Below are positions 55,180-64,000 of a stretch of DNA of 64,000 nt, in pieces. A program made the position numbers and the translations under genes. This stretch comes from Polaromonas sp. GTDB taxonomy: Bacteria > Pseudomonadota > Gammaproteobacteria > Burkholderiales > Burkholderiaceae_C. Position 1 is the stretch's first letter, and the number at the start of each line of letters is the position of its first letter. Below the pieces are notes generated by a model. The model saw only the letters and a program-made list of their open reading frames with translations. It ran no database searches and was not told the origin of the DNA. Location: NCBI RefSeq assembly GCF_029945895.1, contig NZ_JAQSDL010000106.1, forward strand, positions 56,193-120,192, given 5' to 3'.

Positions 55180-56547
55180 ATGAGCACAAGTCCCGTTCAG
55201 TCCATCCACCGCCGCGTTCTGGTCTGGGCCATGGGTGCGCTGGTGGCGGGCGCCAGCCTGCTGGTGGGCATCTCGTACTGGACGCTGGCGCACGAAATGG
55301 GCGAGGTGTTCGAAGACAACCTCAAGCAGGTCGCGCTCGCGGTGGCCAACCACCACGGCACCTACGGCATGGCGCGCACCCCCAGCCTGGCCGAGCAGTT
55401 GCCGCGGGTTTACGAGGAATACGGCAAGTTTGAGTTTGTCACCGCGGCGTGGACGCGCAGCGGCACCCTGCTGCACCGGTCCGACCCGGCCGTCAACCTG
55501 CCCTTTCGCTCGCGCAGCGGCCTGAGCGTGGTCAACATCGGCCACGAGCGCTGGCACCTCTACACCATCGTGCTTGAGGACGGCATTGTGCAGGCCGGCC
55601 AGCGCGACAGCGAGCGTCAGGCGCTGGCGCGTGAAACAGGCTCCGTGCTGATCCTGCCTGCCCTCGTGATGCTGGCCCTGCTCGCCGGCATGCTGACGCT
55701 GGCGCTGCGGCGTGGCCTGGCGCCGCTGGCGCTGGCGGCCAGTGAGGTCACGGCGCGCAGTGTCGAGGCGCTGCATCCGATCGCCCTGTCGGCCCACCCG
55801 CCGGAGCTGCACCTGTTGATAGGCGCCATCAACGACCTGATGGCCCGACTGGGCGGGGCCCTGTCACTGCAGAGGCTGTTCCTGGCCGACGCGGCCCACG
55901 AACTGCGTACGCCGATCACAGCGCTGCGGCTGCAGTTGCAATTGCTCGAACGCGCCAGCGATACGGCCCAGCGCGAGGAGGCGCTGGTGCAGCTGCGCGC
56001 CGGCATTGAGCGCGCCCAGCACCTGGTCGAGCAGTTGCTGCAGTTGTCACGGCTGGCGCCGGAAACCCCGGCCCTGCGCCGGGAAGCGGTTGATCTGGCA
56101 GAACTGGCACGATCCACCGTGGGCCGTTTCAGCGCCCGCGCCGATGACCGGCAGATTGACCTGGGCGCGGTGACCGAAGAAACACCCACTGTCCACGCCG
56201 ATGTGCAGCAGTTGGCCATCCTGCTGAACAACCTGGTCGACAACGCCCTGCGCCACACGCCTGCAGGCGGGCGCATCGACGTGACCACCCGGGTTGAGCA
56301 GGGCCGCCCCTGCCTGAGCGTGACCGACAGCGGGCCGGGCATCAGCGCCGCTGAGCGGGAACGGGTGTTTGACCGCTTTTACCGGGGCAGCAGTGTCAGT
56401 GCCGACGGCCATGCGTCGCATGGCAGCGGGCTGGGCCTGGCTATCGCCCGGGCGGTCGCCGAACGCCATAGCGCCGACATCAGGCTGGACGAAGCGCCGG
56501 GCGGCGGCACCGGCTTGCGGGTCAGTGTGCTTTTTCCGGCCCGTTGA
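55180..56547 (+). CDS. Sensor histidine kinase (PmrB/QseC-like)
   Basis: A 455-residue inner-membrane kinase with two membrane helices (VLVWAMGALVAGASLLVGISY and VLILPALVMLALLAGMLTLAL) framing a ~130-residue periplasmic sensor. The HisKA box is FLADAAHELRTPITALRL; the ATPase shows LLNNLVDNALRHTP (N box), DSGPGISAAERERVFDRFYRG (G1/F) and GSGLGLAIARAVAERH (G2). The ATG at 55180 has AAGGAG upstream. Its 3' end overlaps the convergent eptA by 26 bp. The signal sensed is unknown. Confidence 0.94.
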   Translation: MSTSPVQSIHRRVLVWAMGALVAGASLLVGISYWTLAHEMGEVFEDNLKQVALAVANHHGTYGMARTPSLAEQLPRVYEEYGKFEFVTAAWTRSGTLLHRSDPAVNLPFRSRSGLSVVNIGHERWHLYTIVLEDGIVQAGQRDSERQALARETGSVLILPALVMLALLAGMLTLALRRGLAPLALAASEVTARSVEALHPIALSAHPPELHLLIGAINDLMARLGGALSLQRLFLADAAHELRTPITALRLQLQLLERASDTAQREEALVQLRAGIERAQHLVEQLLQLSRLAPETPALRREAVDLAELARSTVGRFSARADDRQIDLGAVTEETPTVHADVQQLAILLNNLVDNALRHTPAGGRIDVTTRVEQGRPCLSVTDSGPGISAAERERVFDRFYRGSSVSADGHASHGSGLGLAIARAVAERHSADIRLDEAPGGGTGLRVSVLFPAR

Positions 56548-58261
56548 GGGCCACCAAGGGTGCCGGGCGGCAAGGCGCAAACAGATCACGCGACTTGTCA
56601 TAGGCCAGGGTCTGGACATCGAGCACGCCGAGCAGCGAATGAAACAGGTTGTCGTGGCTGACCGCGGCGCCCGCGTTCGAGCGCAGGCAGTCCTGGTCGA
56701 TCTTGAAGCTGCGACGAAACCCCGGCGACAACCACATCACAAACGGCACCTGTGTCTGCACAGCGGGCGCGATCGGGTAAGGCATGCCATGCAGGTAGAG
56801 GCCCCCCTCACCCAGCGACTCGCCGTGATCCGAGACATACAGCATGGCCGTGTCGTACTGCTGCTGCGCGCCCGCCAGGAAATCGATGACCTTTGAAACA
56901 AAGAAGTCGGTGTAGAGCAGCGAGTTGTCATAGGCATTGACAATTTCCGCAGCCGTGCAGACGCTCAGGTCTTCGTTCTGGCAAGCCGGGGAGAACTGCT
57001 TGAACACCGCCGGATAACGCTTGAAATAGGCCGGTCCGTGGCTCCCGAGCTGGTGCATGACGACCAGCAGGTTGCCTTTGTTGTCCCGGGCAATGCCTTC
57101 CATGCCCTGCAGCAGCACCTCATCCAGACAATGGCCCTCCGCGCACAGTGCCTCCACCTTGGCGTCGTCCAGCTGCTCGGCAGGCAGACCGTCGCAGACG
57201 CCCTTGCAGCCGGACTGGTTGTCGCGCCAGAGCACCTTGAAGCCGGCGCGGGCCAAGACGTGCAAGACCGATTCATGCCCGCGGATCTTTTCCTCGTCAT
57301 AGTGACTACGGCCGTAGGGCGAAAACATGCAGGGCAGGGAAACCTCGGTCGAGGTGCCGCAGGCGGTGGCATGCGGGAAATTGATCACGTCCTGCCTGGC
57401 CAGCTGCGGATTGGTCTGGCGCGCGTAGCCGTTGAGCGAAAAATTCTGCGCGCGCGCGGTTTCGCCAACGATCAGCACAAACATGACCGGCCGGGTACGG
57501 GCGCTCCAGCTGGCACCCAGGCGGGCATCCTCGCCAACCGGCAGCTTGGGCTGCGATGGCCGCTGCACGCCGCCCAGTGCATTGCCGGCCAGCGCGGCCA
57601 CCACATTGCCCGGCGTCAGCAGATAACGCACCTCTTTGTGGTTGCGCATCAGCGAGGCAAAGTCGGCAAACACCAGCAGCAGGCTGGCTGCGCCCACTGC
57701 CAGCGCGGCCGCGATCCAGCCCAGGCGGACGGCCAGCGCCCGCCCCAGGGTGCGTTGCTTCAACCGGGGCCACCAGATCAGCGCCGCCGGCAGGACACCC
57801 AGTAGCAGAACGTGCGGCACCATGCCCCAGACAAAGAGTTCCCGGGCCTCGTTGACATTGGTGGCCAGCACATTGCGCAGCATGGCGCGGTCCAGGTAAA
57901 TGGCGTAATGGTCCATGTACCAGGCTGCAAAAGCCGTACACAGCACCAGCAGACTCAGCAAAGGTCTGACGGTCAGGCGTGTTGCCAGCAGCGCCAGAAA
58001 AGCGAAATAAAAGGCAGAGAAAGCGACAAACAGGGCAGCCGCAAAACCCCAGGTCGCCACCAGCGCCCACCCCCGGCCAGCCAGCGCGGCGCGCCAGAAC
58101 GGCCCGTTGCCGCTGAGCAGCAGAAAGCCGACGCACAGCAGCACCAGGGTTTCGACCTGCAGGGACGGCCGCTGAAACCACGGTTTTGAGGGCAGGACGG
58201 GGGCCGGCGCCAGGGCGCCGGTGGCGGAAAAATTCATCATCGGGGCGGTGGGGATGACCAT
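56522..58261 (-). CDS. eptA: Phosphoethanolamine transferase (EptA-like)
   Basis: A 579-residue membrane enzyme with about five N-terminal helices (DUF1705) and a periplasmic alkaline-phosphatase-superfamily domain. Zinc and catalytic residues are visible: Glu in IVGETARAQNFSLNGY, nucleophile Thr in CGTSTEVSLPCMFSPYGR, Asp-His in YVSDHGESLGE, and His in LHGMPY. It would transfer phosphoethanolamine from PE to lipid A, giving resistance to cationic peptides such as polymyxin. It has a PmrA-type box 49 bp upstream and faces a two-component system, so induction by that system is likely. Met9 is an alternative start. Confidence 0.94.
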   Translation of the reverse strand: MVIPTAPMMNFSATGALAPAPVLPSKPWFQRPSLQVETLVLLCVGFLLLSGNGPFWRAALAGRGWALVATWGFAAALFVAFSAFYFAFLALLATRLTVRPLLSLLVLCTAFAAWYMDHYAIYLDRAMLRNVLATNVNEARELFVWGMVPHVLLLGVLPAALIWWPRLKQRTLGRALAVRLGWIAAALAVGAASLLLVFADFASLMRNHKEVRYLLTPGNVVAALAGNALGGVQRPSQPKLPVGEDARLGASWSARTRPVMFVLIVGETARAQNFSLNGYARQTNPQLARQDVINFPHATACGTSTEVSLPCMFSPYGRSHYDEEKIRGHESVLHVLARAGFKVLWRDNQSGCKGVCDGLPAEQLDDAKVEALCAEGHCLDEVLLQGMEGIARDNKGNLLVVMHQLGSHGPAYFKRYPAVFKQFSPACQNEDLSVCTAAEIVNAYDNSLLYTDFFVSKVIDFLAGAQQQYDTAMLYVSDHGESLGEGGLYLHGMPYPIAPAVQTQVPFVMWLSPGFRRSFKIDQDCLRSNAGAAVSHDNLFHSLLGVLDVQTLAYDKSRDLFAPCRPAPLVALNGPEKAH

Positions 58262-58309
58262 GGAAAGTCAGCCTGGAGTCAGGAAGCCCTGAAGTCTGTC
58301 TCCGGGACA

Positions 58310-58326
58310 CTTAAACCACCCTTAAG
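58310..58326 (-). promoter_or_regulatory. PmrA-box-like operator upstream of eptA
   Basis: In the eptA direction the sequence is CTTAAG-GGTGG-TTTAAG: two hexamers of the HTTAAN type spaced by exactly five bases, the arrangement recognised by PmrA/BasR regulators. It lies 49-65 bp before the eptA start. Confidence 0.65.
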
Positions 58327-58488
58327 CAGGCCCGGCAAGGAGGTCGGGGCCGTTCCGGGTGCTTGCCCGAAATAAAGTTAAAATGTGTGGCTTTGCATCG
58401 CCCCAGGTTTGGGCAATGCCGCATTCCCCGCCGCGGACCCGCGTCACCCCAGAGGCATTTGGCGGCCAACTCACTACTAGAAACTGTT

Positions 58489-59043
58489 ATGAAAATCGCT
58501 CAAGAAATACGCGCTGGCAATGTCATCATGCACGGCAAGGACCCGATGGTGGTGCTCAAGACCGAATACAGCCGCGGCGGCCGCAACTCGGCCACCGTGC
58601 GCATGAAGCTCAAAAGCCTGATTGCCAACTTCAACACCGAGCAGGTGTTCAAGGCCGACGACAAGATCGACCAGGTCATCCTGGACAAGAAGGATTGCAC
58701 CTACTCGTACTTCGCCGATCCGATGTATATCTGCATGGACGCCGACTACAACCAGTACGAAGTCGAAGCCGAAAACATGGGCGACTCGCTGAACTACCTG
58801 CAAGATGGCATGGAACTCGAAGTCGTGTTTTACGACGGCAAGGCCATCTCGGTCGAACTCCCCACCAGCGTCAACCGCGAGATCACCTGGACCGAGCCTG
58901 CCGTCAAAGGCGACACGTCCGGCAAGGTGCTCAAACCGGCCAAACTGGCCACCGGCTTTGAAATCGGCGTGCCAATTTTTGTCGCGCAAGGTGATGTGGT
59001 GGAGATCGACACGCGTACCGGCGAATACCGCAAACGCGTCTGA
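58489..59043 (+). CDS. efp: Translation elongation factor P
   Basis: A 184-residue EF-P that relieves ribosome stalling at polyproline. The loop at residues 25-35 is [11 protein letters not shown] with Arg32 at the tip, the EarP-type rhamnosylation site, rather than the Lys of EpmA-type proteins. Three OB-like domains end in [17 protein letters not shown]. The ATG at 58489 matches the family start; upstream codons in frame are not homologous. It has its own 227-bp upstream region because earP is separated by the eptA module. Confidence 0.97.
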   Translation: MKIAQEIRAGNVIMHGKDPMVVLKTEYSRGGRNSATVRMKLKSLIANFNTEQVFKADDKIDQVILDKKDCTYSYFADPMYICMDADYNQYEVEAENMGDSLNYLQDGMELEVVFYDGKAISVELPTSVNREITWTEPAVKGDTSGKVLKPAKLATGFEIGVPIFVAQGDVVEIDTRTGEYRKRV

Positions 59044-59066
59044 TCCGCAACATCCCGACATTCTGA

Positions 59067-59094
59067 CAAAAAGGCTCCTGATGGAGCCTTTTTG
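59067..59094 (+). terminator. Terminator after efp
   Basis: AAAAAGGCTCC-tgat-GGAGCCTTTTT: a strong hairpin with A/T flanks. Confidence 0.88.
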
Positions 59095-59120
59095 CATCCC
59101 GAAAACTTACTGAACCACCT

Positions 59121-59984
59121 ATGGAACAAACAGACGACCTATCCGCCAGCCGGATCGCAGACGCGTGGGCAGAACTGCAGGCTCATTCCGACAAGGGTAT
59201 GCCGCTGGAAGCCAACGCCTACCGGCTGGCCTTCGCCGACCCCGAGTTCCTGCTGCGCCGCGAGACCCGTGGCATCCGCTTCCAGCTGGAAATGCTCAAG
59301 CCGGACATGGAACAACAGTCCCAGGGCATCGAGAACACCATCGTGGTGTTTGGCAGCGCGCGCTTCCCGGCCCCGGAACAGGCCGAGGAGGCCCTGAAGC
59401 TCGCCCAGGCATCCGGCGATGCGCAGGCCCTGGCACTGGCAGAGCGGCAGGTGCGCAACGCCGCCTACTACGACCAGGCCCGGCTGTTCTCGCGCCTGGT
59501 CGGCGCTCACAGCAAGACCCGGCCGCCCGAAGAGCAGCTGTTCATCTGCACCGGGGGCGGTCCCGGCATCATGGAGGCCGCCAACCGGGGGGCGCAGGAG
59601 ATGGGCGTGCCGACGGTGGGCCTGAACATCGCGCTGCCGCATGAGCAGAACTCCAACCCCTACGTCACGCCTTCGCTGAGTTTCAAGTTCCACTACTTTG
59701 CGCTGCGCAAGATGCACTTCATGATGCGCGCCAAGGCGCTGGTGGCGTTTCCGGGCGGTTTTGGCACGCTCGACGAGCTGTTCGAGGTCATCACGCTGGT
59801 GCAGACACGCAAGGCCAAACCGGTGCCCATCATCCTGTTCGGCACGGAGTACTGGCAACGCCTGATCAACTTCGACGTGATGATCGATGAAGGTGCGATT
59901 TCACCCGAGGATCTCAAGCTCTTCCAGTACGTCGACGACCCCCAGGTCGCCTGGGACGCGATCAAGACCTTTTATCAGTTGTAG
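59121..59984 (+). CDS. LOG-family Rossmann-fold protein (cytokinin riboside phosphoribohydrolase-like)
   Basis: A 287-residue protein of the LOG / TIGR00730 group. The two signature motifs are FICTGGGPGIMEAANRGAQEMG and AFPGGFGTLDELFEVITLVQTRK, corresponding to the nucleotide phosphate-binding loops. It is longer than minimal LOG proteins (about 190), with an N-terminal ~80-residue helical extension. It probably hydrolyses nucleoside 5'-monophosphates to base plus ribose 5-phosphate. Its end overlaps the convergent MFS gene by 23 bp. Confidence 0.9.
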   Translation: MEQTDDLSASRIADAWAELQAHSDKGMPLEANAYRLAFADPEFLLRRETRGIRFQLEMLKPDMEQQSQGIENTIVVFGSARFPAPEQAEEALKLAQASGDAQALALAERQVRNAAYYDQARLFSRLVGAHSKTRPPEEQLFICTGGGPGIMEAANRGAQEMGVPTVGLNIALPHEQNSNPYVTPSLSFKFHYFALRKMHFMMRAKALVAFPGGFGTLDELFEVITLVQTRKAKPVPIILFGTEYWQRLINFDVMIDEGAISPEDLKLFQYVDDPQVAWDAIKTFYQL

Positions 59985-61143
59985 CTGGCCGCAGCAGCCA
60001 GGCGGCACGGCTGCCCGCGCCCACCACCGCGCCGGTGGCCCAGAACACGCCCGCAATGCCGATGACCGCACCCAGGGTGCCGAACAGCATGGGCATGACC
60101 ACACTCGAGGCGTTGATCGCCATCAGGCGCAGGCCCAGCGCCTCGCCGTGCCTGGCCTCGGGCGTGATCTGGTGCAGCATGCTCATGATCATGGGCTGCA
60201 CCGTGCCGAGCGCAAAGCCCAGCAACACCGAACACAGGCCCATGCCCAAGGCTGTCCGCATGAACGGGTAGACGGCAAACAGCACCGCAGTCACGAGCAT
60301 CGCCGTGGCCAGCACGCGCCATTCGCGCAGGTGCGCCGCCACCAGCGGCATCACCATCCGGATCGCTGCGGCAGCCACGGCAAAGGCGCCCAGGATGGAA
60401 CCGATCACCGAGGCGCTGATGCCTCGTTCAAAGCCCAGCACCGGCACGACAAAGGTGTGCACGTCCCAGCAGGAAGACAGAAACCAGTTGACCAGCATCA
60501 GGCGGCGGAAGGTCGTGTCGCGCAGGAGGTCCCAGGCGCTGCCCCGCCGGGTGCCATGTGCGGCAATGACAGGCGGCAGCTCGCGCGTCTTGCGCACCAG
60601 AAACCAGCTGGCCAGCGGCAGCACCGCCATCAGGAAAAAAGCGGCACGGTAGCCTGAGATGCTGTTGGGCATGGCGCCCGCATGGTCGATCAGCAGCCCC
60701 GCAGAAAACGGTCCGACAAAATTGGAAATCGCGGGGCCGATCGACAGCCAGCTGAACACCTGTCGCAACTGCAAGCCCCCGGTCGCGGCCCGCCCGACGT
60801 GACGCTGCAGTGAAATCACGGCGGCGCCGGTTGCCCCGCCAGTGAGCAGCGCCGACAGACAGAGCACCGGAAACACCGGGAAAACCACCGCCACCCCGGC
60901 CCCCAGCACGGCTGCGACGACGCTGTAACCCATGGGCCGACGCAGGCCATTCCGGTCGGCAAAACGCCCCGCGGGCAGGGCCAGAAACACCTGGGTCAGC
61001 GCAAACAAGGCCAGCAACACGCCGACCGCAGCCGGGCTGTAACCCTCGCGCAGCGCCAGCAAGGGCGCGGCCATGCGGGTGCCAGCCATGCAGGCGTGCA
61101 GGCAGATCTGGGCCAGGATCAGGCGGGCAAGTTCTGGCGTCAT
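59962..61143 (-). CDS. Major facilitator superfamily transporter
   Basis: 393 residues with 11-12 membrane helices. The MFS loop-2/3 motif is visible as ALPAGRFADRNGLRRPMGY; the second half repeats the pattern after the central cytoplasmic loop (KTRELPPVIAAHGTRRGSAWDLLRD). The substrate is unknown. It is separate from rmuC by 25 bp on the same strand. Confidence 0.88.
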   Translation of the reverse strand: MTPELARLILAQICLHACMAGTRMAAPLLALREGYSPAAVGVLLALFALTQVFLALPAGRFADRNGLRRPMGYSVVAAVLGAGVAVVFPVFPVLCLSALLTGGATGAAVISLQRHVGRAATGGLQLRQVFSWLSIGPAISNFVGPFSAGLLIDHAGAMPNSISGYRAAFFLMAVLPLASWFLVRKTRELPPVIAAHGTRRGSAWDLLRDTTFRRLMLVNWFLSSCWDVHTFVVPVLGFERGISASVIGSILGAFAVAAAAIRMVMPLVAAHLREWRVLATAMLVTAVLFAVYPFMRTALGMGLCSVLLGFALGTVQPMIMSMLHQITPEARHGEALGLRLMAINASSVVMPMLFGTLGAVIGIAGVFWATGAVVGAGSRAAWLLRPATTDKRS

Positions 61144-61168
61144 GCAACTCAGGCCACCAGGGAGCCGA

Positions 61169-62515
61169 TCAGCCCTCGTCCGGTTCCCGGTCCATGGGAA
61201 TCAGCCGCGCAGAGTCAAGCTCCGGCAAGGCCTCGACGTTGCGCAGCGCCTTGCCCATGACCCGGCTGCGTTGCTCGGCGCTGCTCAGCGTATTGAGCAC
61301 GGTTTCGGTCTGCGACTTGACCTTCGCCAGCACGTCGCCGAACTTGCCGAATTCGGTCTTGACCGCGCCCAGCACCTGCCAGACTTCGCTGGAGCGTTTT
61401 TCCAGCGCCAGGGTTCGAAAGCCCATCTGCAGCGAGTTCAGCATGGCCAGCAAGGTGGTTGGGCCGGCCAGCGTCACGCGGTGCTCGCGCTGCAGCACCT
61501 CCATCAGGCCGGGCCGGCGCAGGACTTCGGCATACAGCCCCTCGGTCGGCAAAAACAGGATCGCAAAATCCGTTGTGTAGGGCGGCTCGATGTATTTTTC
61601 CGAAATCGATTTGGCCTCCATGCGAATGCGCACTTCCAGCGCCTTGCCTGCCACCTCGGCGCCGAGCACGTCGGCGCGCTGCTGCGCGTCGAGCAGGCGT
61701 TCATAGTCCTCGTTGGGAAACTTCGCGTCGATCGGCAGCCAGACCGGGTCACCGTTGTCCGAACGGCCAGGCAGACGGATCGCAAAGTCCACCGGGTTCT
61801 TGCCGCCACGGCGCGTGATGACCTGTGCCGCGTACTGGTCGACGGTGAACACCTGCTCGAGCAGGGCCGAGAGCTGCGCCTCGCCAAAAATACCGCGCGC
61901 CTTGACATTGGTCAGCAAATGCTTGAGGTCGCCCACACCCTGCGCCAGCGTCTGCATTTCGCCCAGGCCCTTGTGCACCTGCTCGAGCCGGTCGGCCACC
62001 TGCTTGAAACTTTCGCCCAATCGCGTTTCCAGCGTGGTCTGCAGCTTTTCGTCCACCGTCTGGCGCATTTCGTCGAGCTTGGCCGAGTTGGTCTGCTGCA
62101 GCTGCGCGAGCTGTTTCTCCAGCGTTTCCCGGATTTCTCCCATGCGCCGCGCATTCGATTCGCTGACGGACTGGAGCTGTGTGGTCAGTGTGTCGGACAG
62201 GGTTTTCTGCAGCAGCGTCAGTTGCTGGGCGAACGCATCGATCTGCGCATTCTGGGTGCGGATGGCCTCGGCGCTTTGCTGCACCAGCGTTTGCTGGAAA
62301 GTGGCAAGACTCGTAGCCAGCTCCTGCCGACTGGCGCGCGAGCTGTCGCCGATTTCCCGCCGCAGCTCGCGCTCGAGCTTGTCGTTCCCGGCGGCCAGGC
62401 CGGCGAGCAGTTCTTCGCGGCCACTGTCGTCCGGCTTGCGCAGCAGCAGCCAGACCAGAAGGAGCAGGACAAGCAGCAACGCTGCGAGGACCAGCCAGGC
62501 TTGCAAGGAGTTCAT
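61169..62515 (-). CDS. rmuC: DNA recombination protein RmuC
   Basis: 448 residues: an N-terminal membrane helix (WLVLAALLLVLLLLVWLLLR), a long coiled coil (about 40-200), then the RmuC nuclease-like domain with GIFGEAQLSALLEQVF, LPIDAKFPNEDYERLLDAQ and FLPTEGLYAEVL. RmuC limits inversions between short inverted repeats, which is of interest in a genome full of small palindromic repeats. Its ATG is 4 bp from a short repeat remnant. Confidence 0.95.
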   Translation of the reverse strand: MNSLQAWLVLAALLLVLLLLVWLLLRKPDDSGREELLAGLAAGNDKLERELRREIGDSSRASRQELATSLATFQQTLVQQSAEAIRTQNAQIDAFAQQLTLLQKTLSDTLTTQLQSVSESNARRMGEIRETLEKQLAQLQQTNSAKLDEMRQTVDEKLQTTLETRLGESFKQVADRLEQVHKGLGEMQTLAQGVGDLKHLLTNVKARGIFGEAQLSALLEQVFTVDQYAAQVITRRGGKNPVDFAIRLPGRSDNGDPVWLPIDAKFPNEDYERLLDAQQRADVLGAEVAGKALEVRIRMEAKSISEKYIEPPYTTDFAILFLPTEGLYAEVLRRPGLMEVLQREHRVTLAGPTTLLAMLNSLQMGFRTLALEKRSSEVWQVLGAVKTEFGKFGDVLAKVKSQTETVLNTLSSAEQRSRVMGKALRNVEALPELDSARLIPMDREPDEG

Positions 62516-62519
62516 CAGT

Positions 62520-62536
62520 GCTATTTATTTCGTAGC
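62520..62536. repeat. Head fragment of the interspersed element
   Basis: GCTATTTATTTCGTAGC is the palindromic head alone. It spans the stop of the 2-hydroxyacid dehydrogenase gene and supplies its last residues (ATK) and TAA. Confidence 0.55.
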
Positions 62537-63511
62537 TAACACCGCAGGATTCAAGGGCGTCAGCGGCCTTTTATCCTTGAAGAAACCGATCAGGTTGTCG
62601 GCCGCCAGCATGGCCATGGCCATGCGTGTAGGCACCGTGGCACTGGCAATGTGCGGCGTCAGCACGACGTTCGGCACCGTGAGCAGGTCAGGATGGACCT
62701 GGGGTTCGCCTTCAAACACATCCAGGCCCGCCGCCGCAATACGCCGGTCGCGCAGCGCAGCAGCCAGCGCGGCATCGTCCACAATGCCGCCGCGCGCGAT
62801 GTTGACCAGCGTCGCTGTCGGTTTCATCAGCGCCAGCTCGGCAGCGCCTATCGTGTGGTGCGAGGCCGGTGAATACGGCAATACCAGCACCACGTGGTCG
62901 GCGGTCCGGAGCAGTTCTTCCTTGCTGACGTAACTCGCCTTGCACTCTGCTTCCAGCGCAGCGTCCAGGCGCGAGCGGTTGTGGTAAATCACCTTCATGC
63001 CAAAGCCGTGTGCCCCGCGCCTGGCGATGCCCTGCCCGATGCGGCCCATGCCCAGCACGCCCAGGGTGCTGCCGTGGATGTCGGAGCCGGCAAACATGTC
63101 GTAGCTCCACTTGCTCCACTTGCCGGCACGCAGGTAATGCTCGCTTTCGGTGATACGGCGGGCCGTGGCCATCAGCAGCGCAAAGCCGAAGTCGGCGGTG
63201 GTTTCGGTCAGCACATCCGGTGCGTTGGTGGCCAGCACACCAGCCGCCGTCATGGCATCGATGTCGAGGTTGTTGTAACCCACCGCCATGTTGGCGCAGA
63301 TCTTCAGTGTCGGGCAGGCCGCCAGCACCTCGGCATCAATGCGATCGCCACCGGTGGTGAAGGCGCCGTCCATGCCGCGCAGCTTTTCAGTCAACTGCGC
63401 TTTCGACCAGGTCTCATCCGCCTGGTTGGCATGCACCTCGAAATGCTGCTGCAGATGCGTGATGACTTCGGGAAAAATCGCCCGGGCAACGAGGACTTTG
63501 GGTTTGTTCAT
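62525..63511 (-). CDS. D-2-hydroxyacid dehydrogenase (glyoxylate/hydroxypyruvate reductase-like)
   Basis: 328 residues of the D-isomer-specific family. NAD(P) motif GVLGMGRIGQGIARRGAHGFG, substrate Arg in LVNIARGGIVDDAAL, Glu in GLDVFEGEPQVHPDLL and catalytic His in VLTPHIASAT. The spacing fits D-glycerate dehydrogenase / glyoxylate-hydroxypyruvate reductase. The last residues are encoded by a repeat fragment. The neighbours give no pathway. Confidence 0.9.
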   Translation of the reverse strand: MNKPKVLVARAIFPEVITHLQQHFEVHANQADETWSKAQLTEKLRGMDGAFTTGGDRIDAEVLAACPTLKICANMAVGYNNLDIDAMTAAGVLATNAPDVLTETTADFGFALLMATARRITESEHYLRAGKWSKWSYDMFAGSDIHGSTLGVLGMGRIGQGIARRGAHGFGMKVIYHNRSRLDAALEAECKASYVSKEELLRTADHVVLVLPYSPASHHTIGAAELALMKPTATLVNIARGGIVDDAALAAALRDRRIAAAGLDVFEGEPQVHPDLLTVPNVVLTPHIASATVPTRMAMAMLAADNLIGFFKDKRPLTPLNPAVLATK

Positions 63512-63539
63512 GGTTTGTCTCTGAAAAATTGAAACGACT

Positions 63540-64000
63540 TCACTGGAACCAGATGAAAGTCATCAGGATAAACAGCGGGATCAGGACCGCACCCGACCAC
63601 GCCATGTAGCCAAAGAAACTCGGCATCTTCACGCCGCGGTCTTCGGCAATGGCCTTGACCATCAGATTGGGCGCATTGCCGATGTAGGTGTTGGCGCCCA
63701 TGAACACCGCGCCGGCCGAGATGGCAGCCAGCGTCGGTGCCAGCGTGGTCATCAGCGTGGCGGGGTCCCCGCCTGCGGTGTTGAAAAACACCAGGTAGGT
63801 CGGCGCGTTGTCGAGGAAGGAACTCAGTGCACCGGTAGCCCAGAAATACATGGCCGGGTCGGGTTGACCGTCGGGCCGGGTGACGGCCGACACCACGGCG
63901 CCAAATGGCCCGGCGGCACCTGCCTTGAGCATGGCAATGACCGGGATGATGGTCAGGAAAATGCCGGCAAACAGCTTGGCCACCTCGGCCATGGGCCCCC
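63540..64000 (-). CDS. Na+/H+ antiporter or citrate-type ion transporter, C-terminal part, cut by window edge
   Basis: The last ~153 codons of a membrane transporter. Helices include AGIFLTIIPVIAMLKAGAAGPFGAVVSAV, the motif FWATGALSSFLDNAPTYLVFFNTAGGDP, and GAVFMGANTYIGNAPNLMVKAIAEDRGVKMPSFFGYMAWSGAVLIPLFILMTFIWFQ. The SFLDNAPTYLVF and GANTYIGNAPN motifs are characteristic of NhaD / ArsB-NhaD superfamily sodium:proton antiporters. The 5' part lies outside the window. Confidence 0.85.
   Translation of the reverse strand, partial: GPMAEVAKLFAGIFLTIIPVIAMLKAGAAGPFGAVVSAVTRPDGQPDPAMYFWATGALSSFLDNAPTYLVFFNTAGGDPATLMTTLAPTLAAISAGAVFMGANTYIGNAPNLMVKAIAEDRGVKMPSFFGYMAWSGAVLIPLFILMTFIWFQ

Overview
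The window reads as a chromosomal segment of a GC-rich betaproteobacterium of the order Burkholderiales, most likely family Comamonadaceae (Polaromonas / Rhodoferax / Variovorax neighbourhood). The case rests on gene content and order: rpsF-priB-rpsR-rplI then dnaB, surE-pcm-nlpD, an EarP-type EF-P, a DUF4212 plus long sodium:solute symporter pair, and ppsA facing its regulatory kinase. It also rests on a family of ~55-bp interspersed repeats that I associate with these genomes. Genus and species cannot be fixed from the sequence alone. There is no transposase, integrase, phage gene or CRISPR array.

Layout. (1) 1-6982: propionyl-CoA / methylmalonyl-CoA operon on the minus strand (mcm, meaB, pccB, a secreted alpha/beta hydrolase, a biotin-carboxylase gene cut by the window edge), with a divergent GntR/FCD regulator. 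(2) 6954-14603: EamA transporter, dusA, a secreted M14 lipoprotein peptidase, dnaB and the rpsF-priB-rpsR-rplI operon. (3) 14958-21976: acetate-type symporter with its small subunit, a TPR / membrane-protein pair, ppsA and its regulator. (4) 22208-34819: oxidative-stress and iron block with ahpC-ahpF behind an OxyR-like site, bacterioferritin, feoAB plus a Cys-rich FeoB partner, a Fiu-like siderophore receptor with its PiuC hydroxylase, bfd-tonB-exbB-exbD and hemP. Four Fur-box-like sites lie in front of feoA, the receptor, bfd and hemP. (5) 35014-43806: a BI-1 family membrane protein, a three-domain copper nitrite reductase with an FNR/NNR-like site upstream, rlmD, nlpD, pcm, surE, an MDR oxidoreductase and a solo receiver protein. 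(6) 43868-51156: tRNA-His, ppiD, tRNA-Val, HU, a tartrate dehydrogenase / haloacetate dehalogenase-like pair with a divergent LysR regulator, an EamA transporter and pgsA. (7) 51284-64000: uvrC, earP, a two-component system and phosphoethanolamine transferase that separate earP from efp, efp, a LOG-family protein, an MFS transporter, rmuC, a 2-hydroxyacid dehydrogenase and the end of an antiporter gene.

The most unusual signals are these. At least 13 full copies of one ~55-bp palindrome-headed repeat occur in 64 kb; five lie in frame inside conserved genes (feoB, rlmD, pcm, and earP twice) and a sixth supplies the last codons and stop of meaB. A 42-codon leader ORF overlaps the start of the biotin-carboxylase gene, and its first residues imitate that enzyme's own N-terminus. 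A self-contained PmrAB/EptA-like module carrying a PmrA-type box splits earP from efp. The conserved place for rpoS next to nlpD has no sigma-factor gene.
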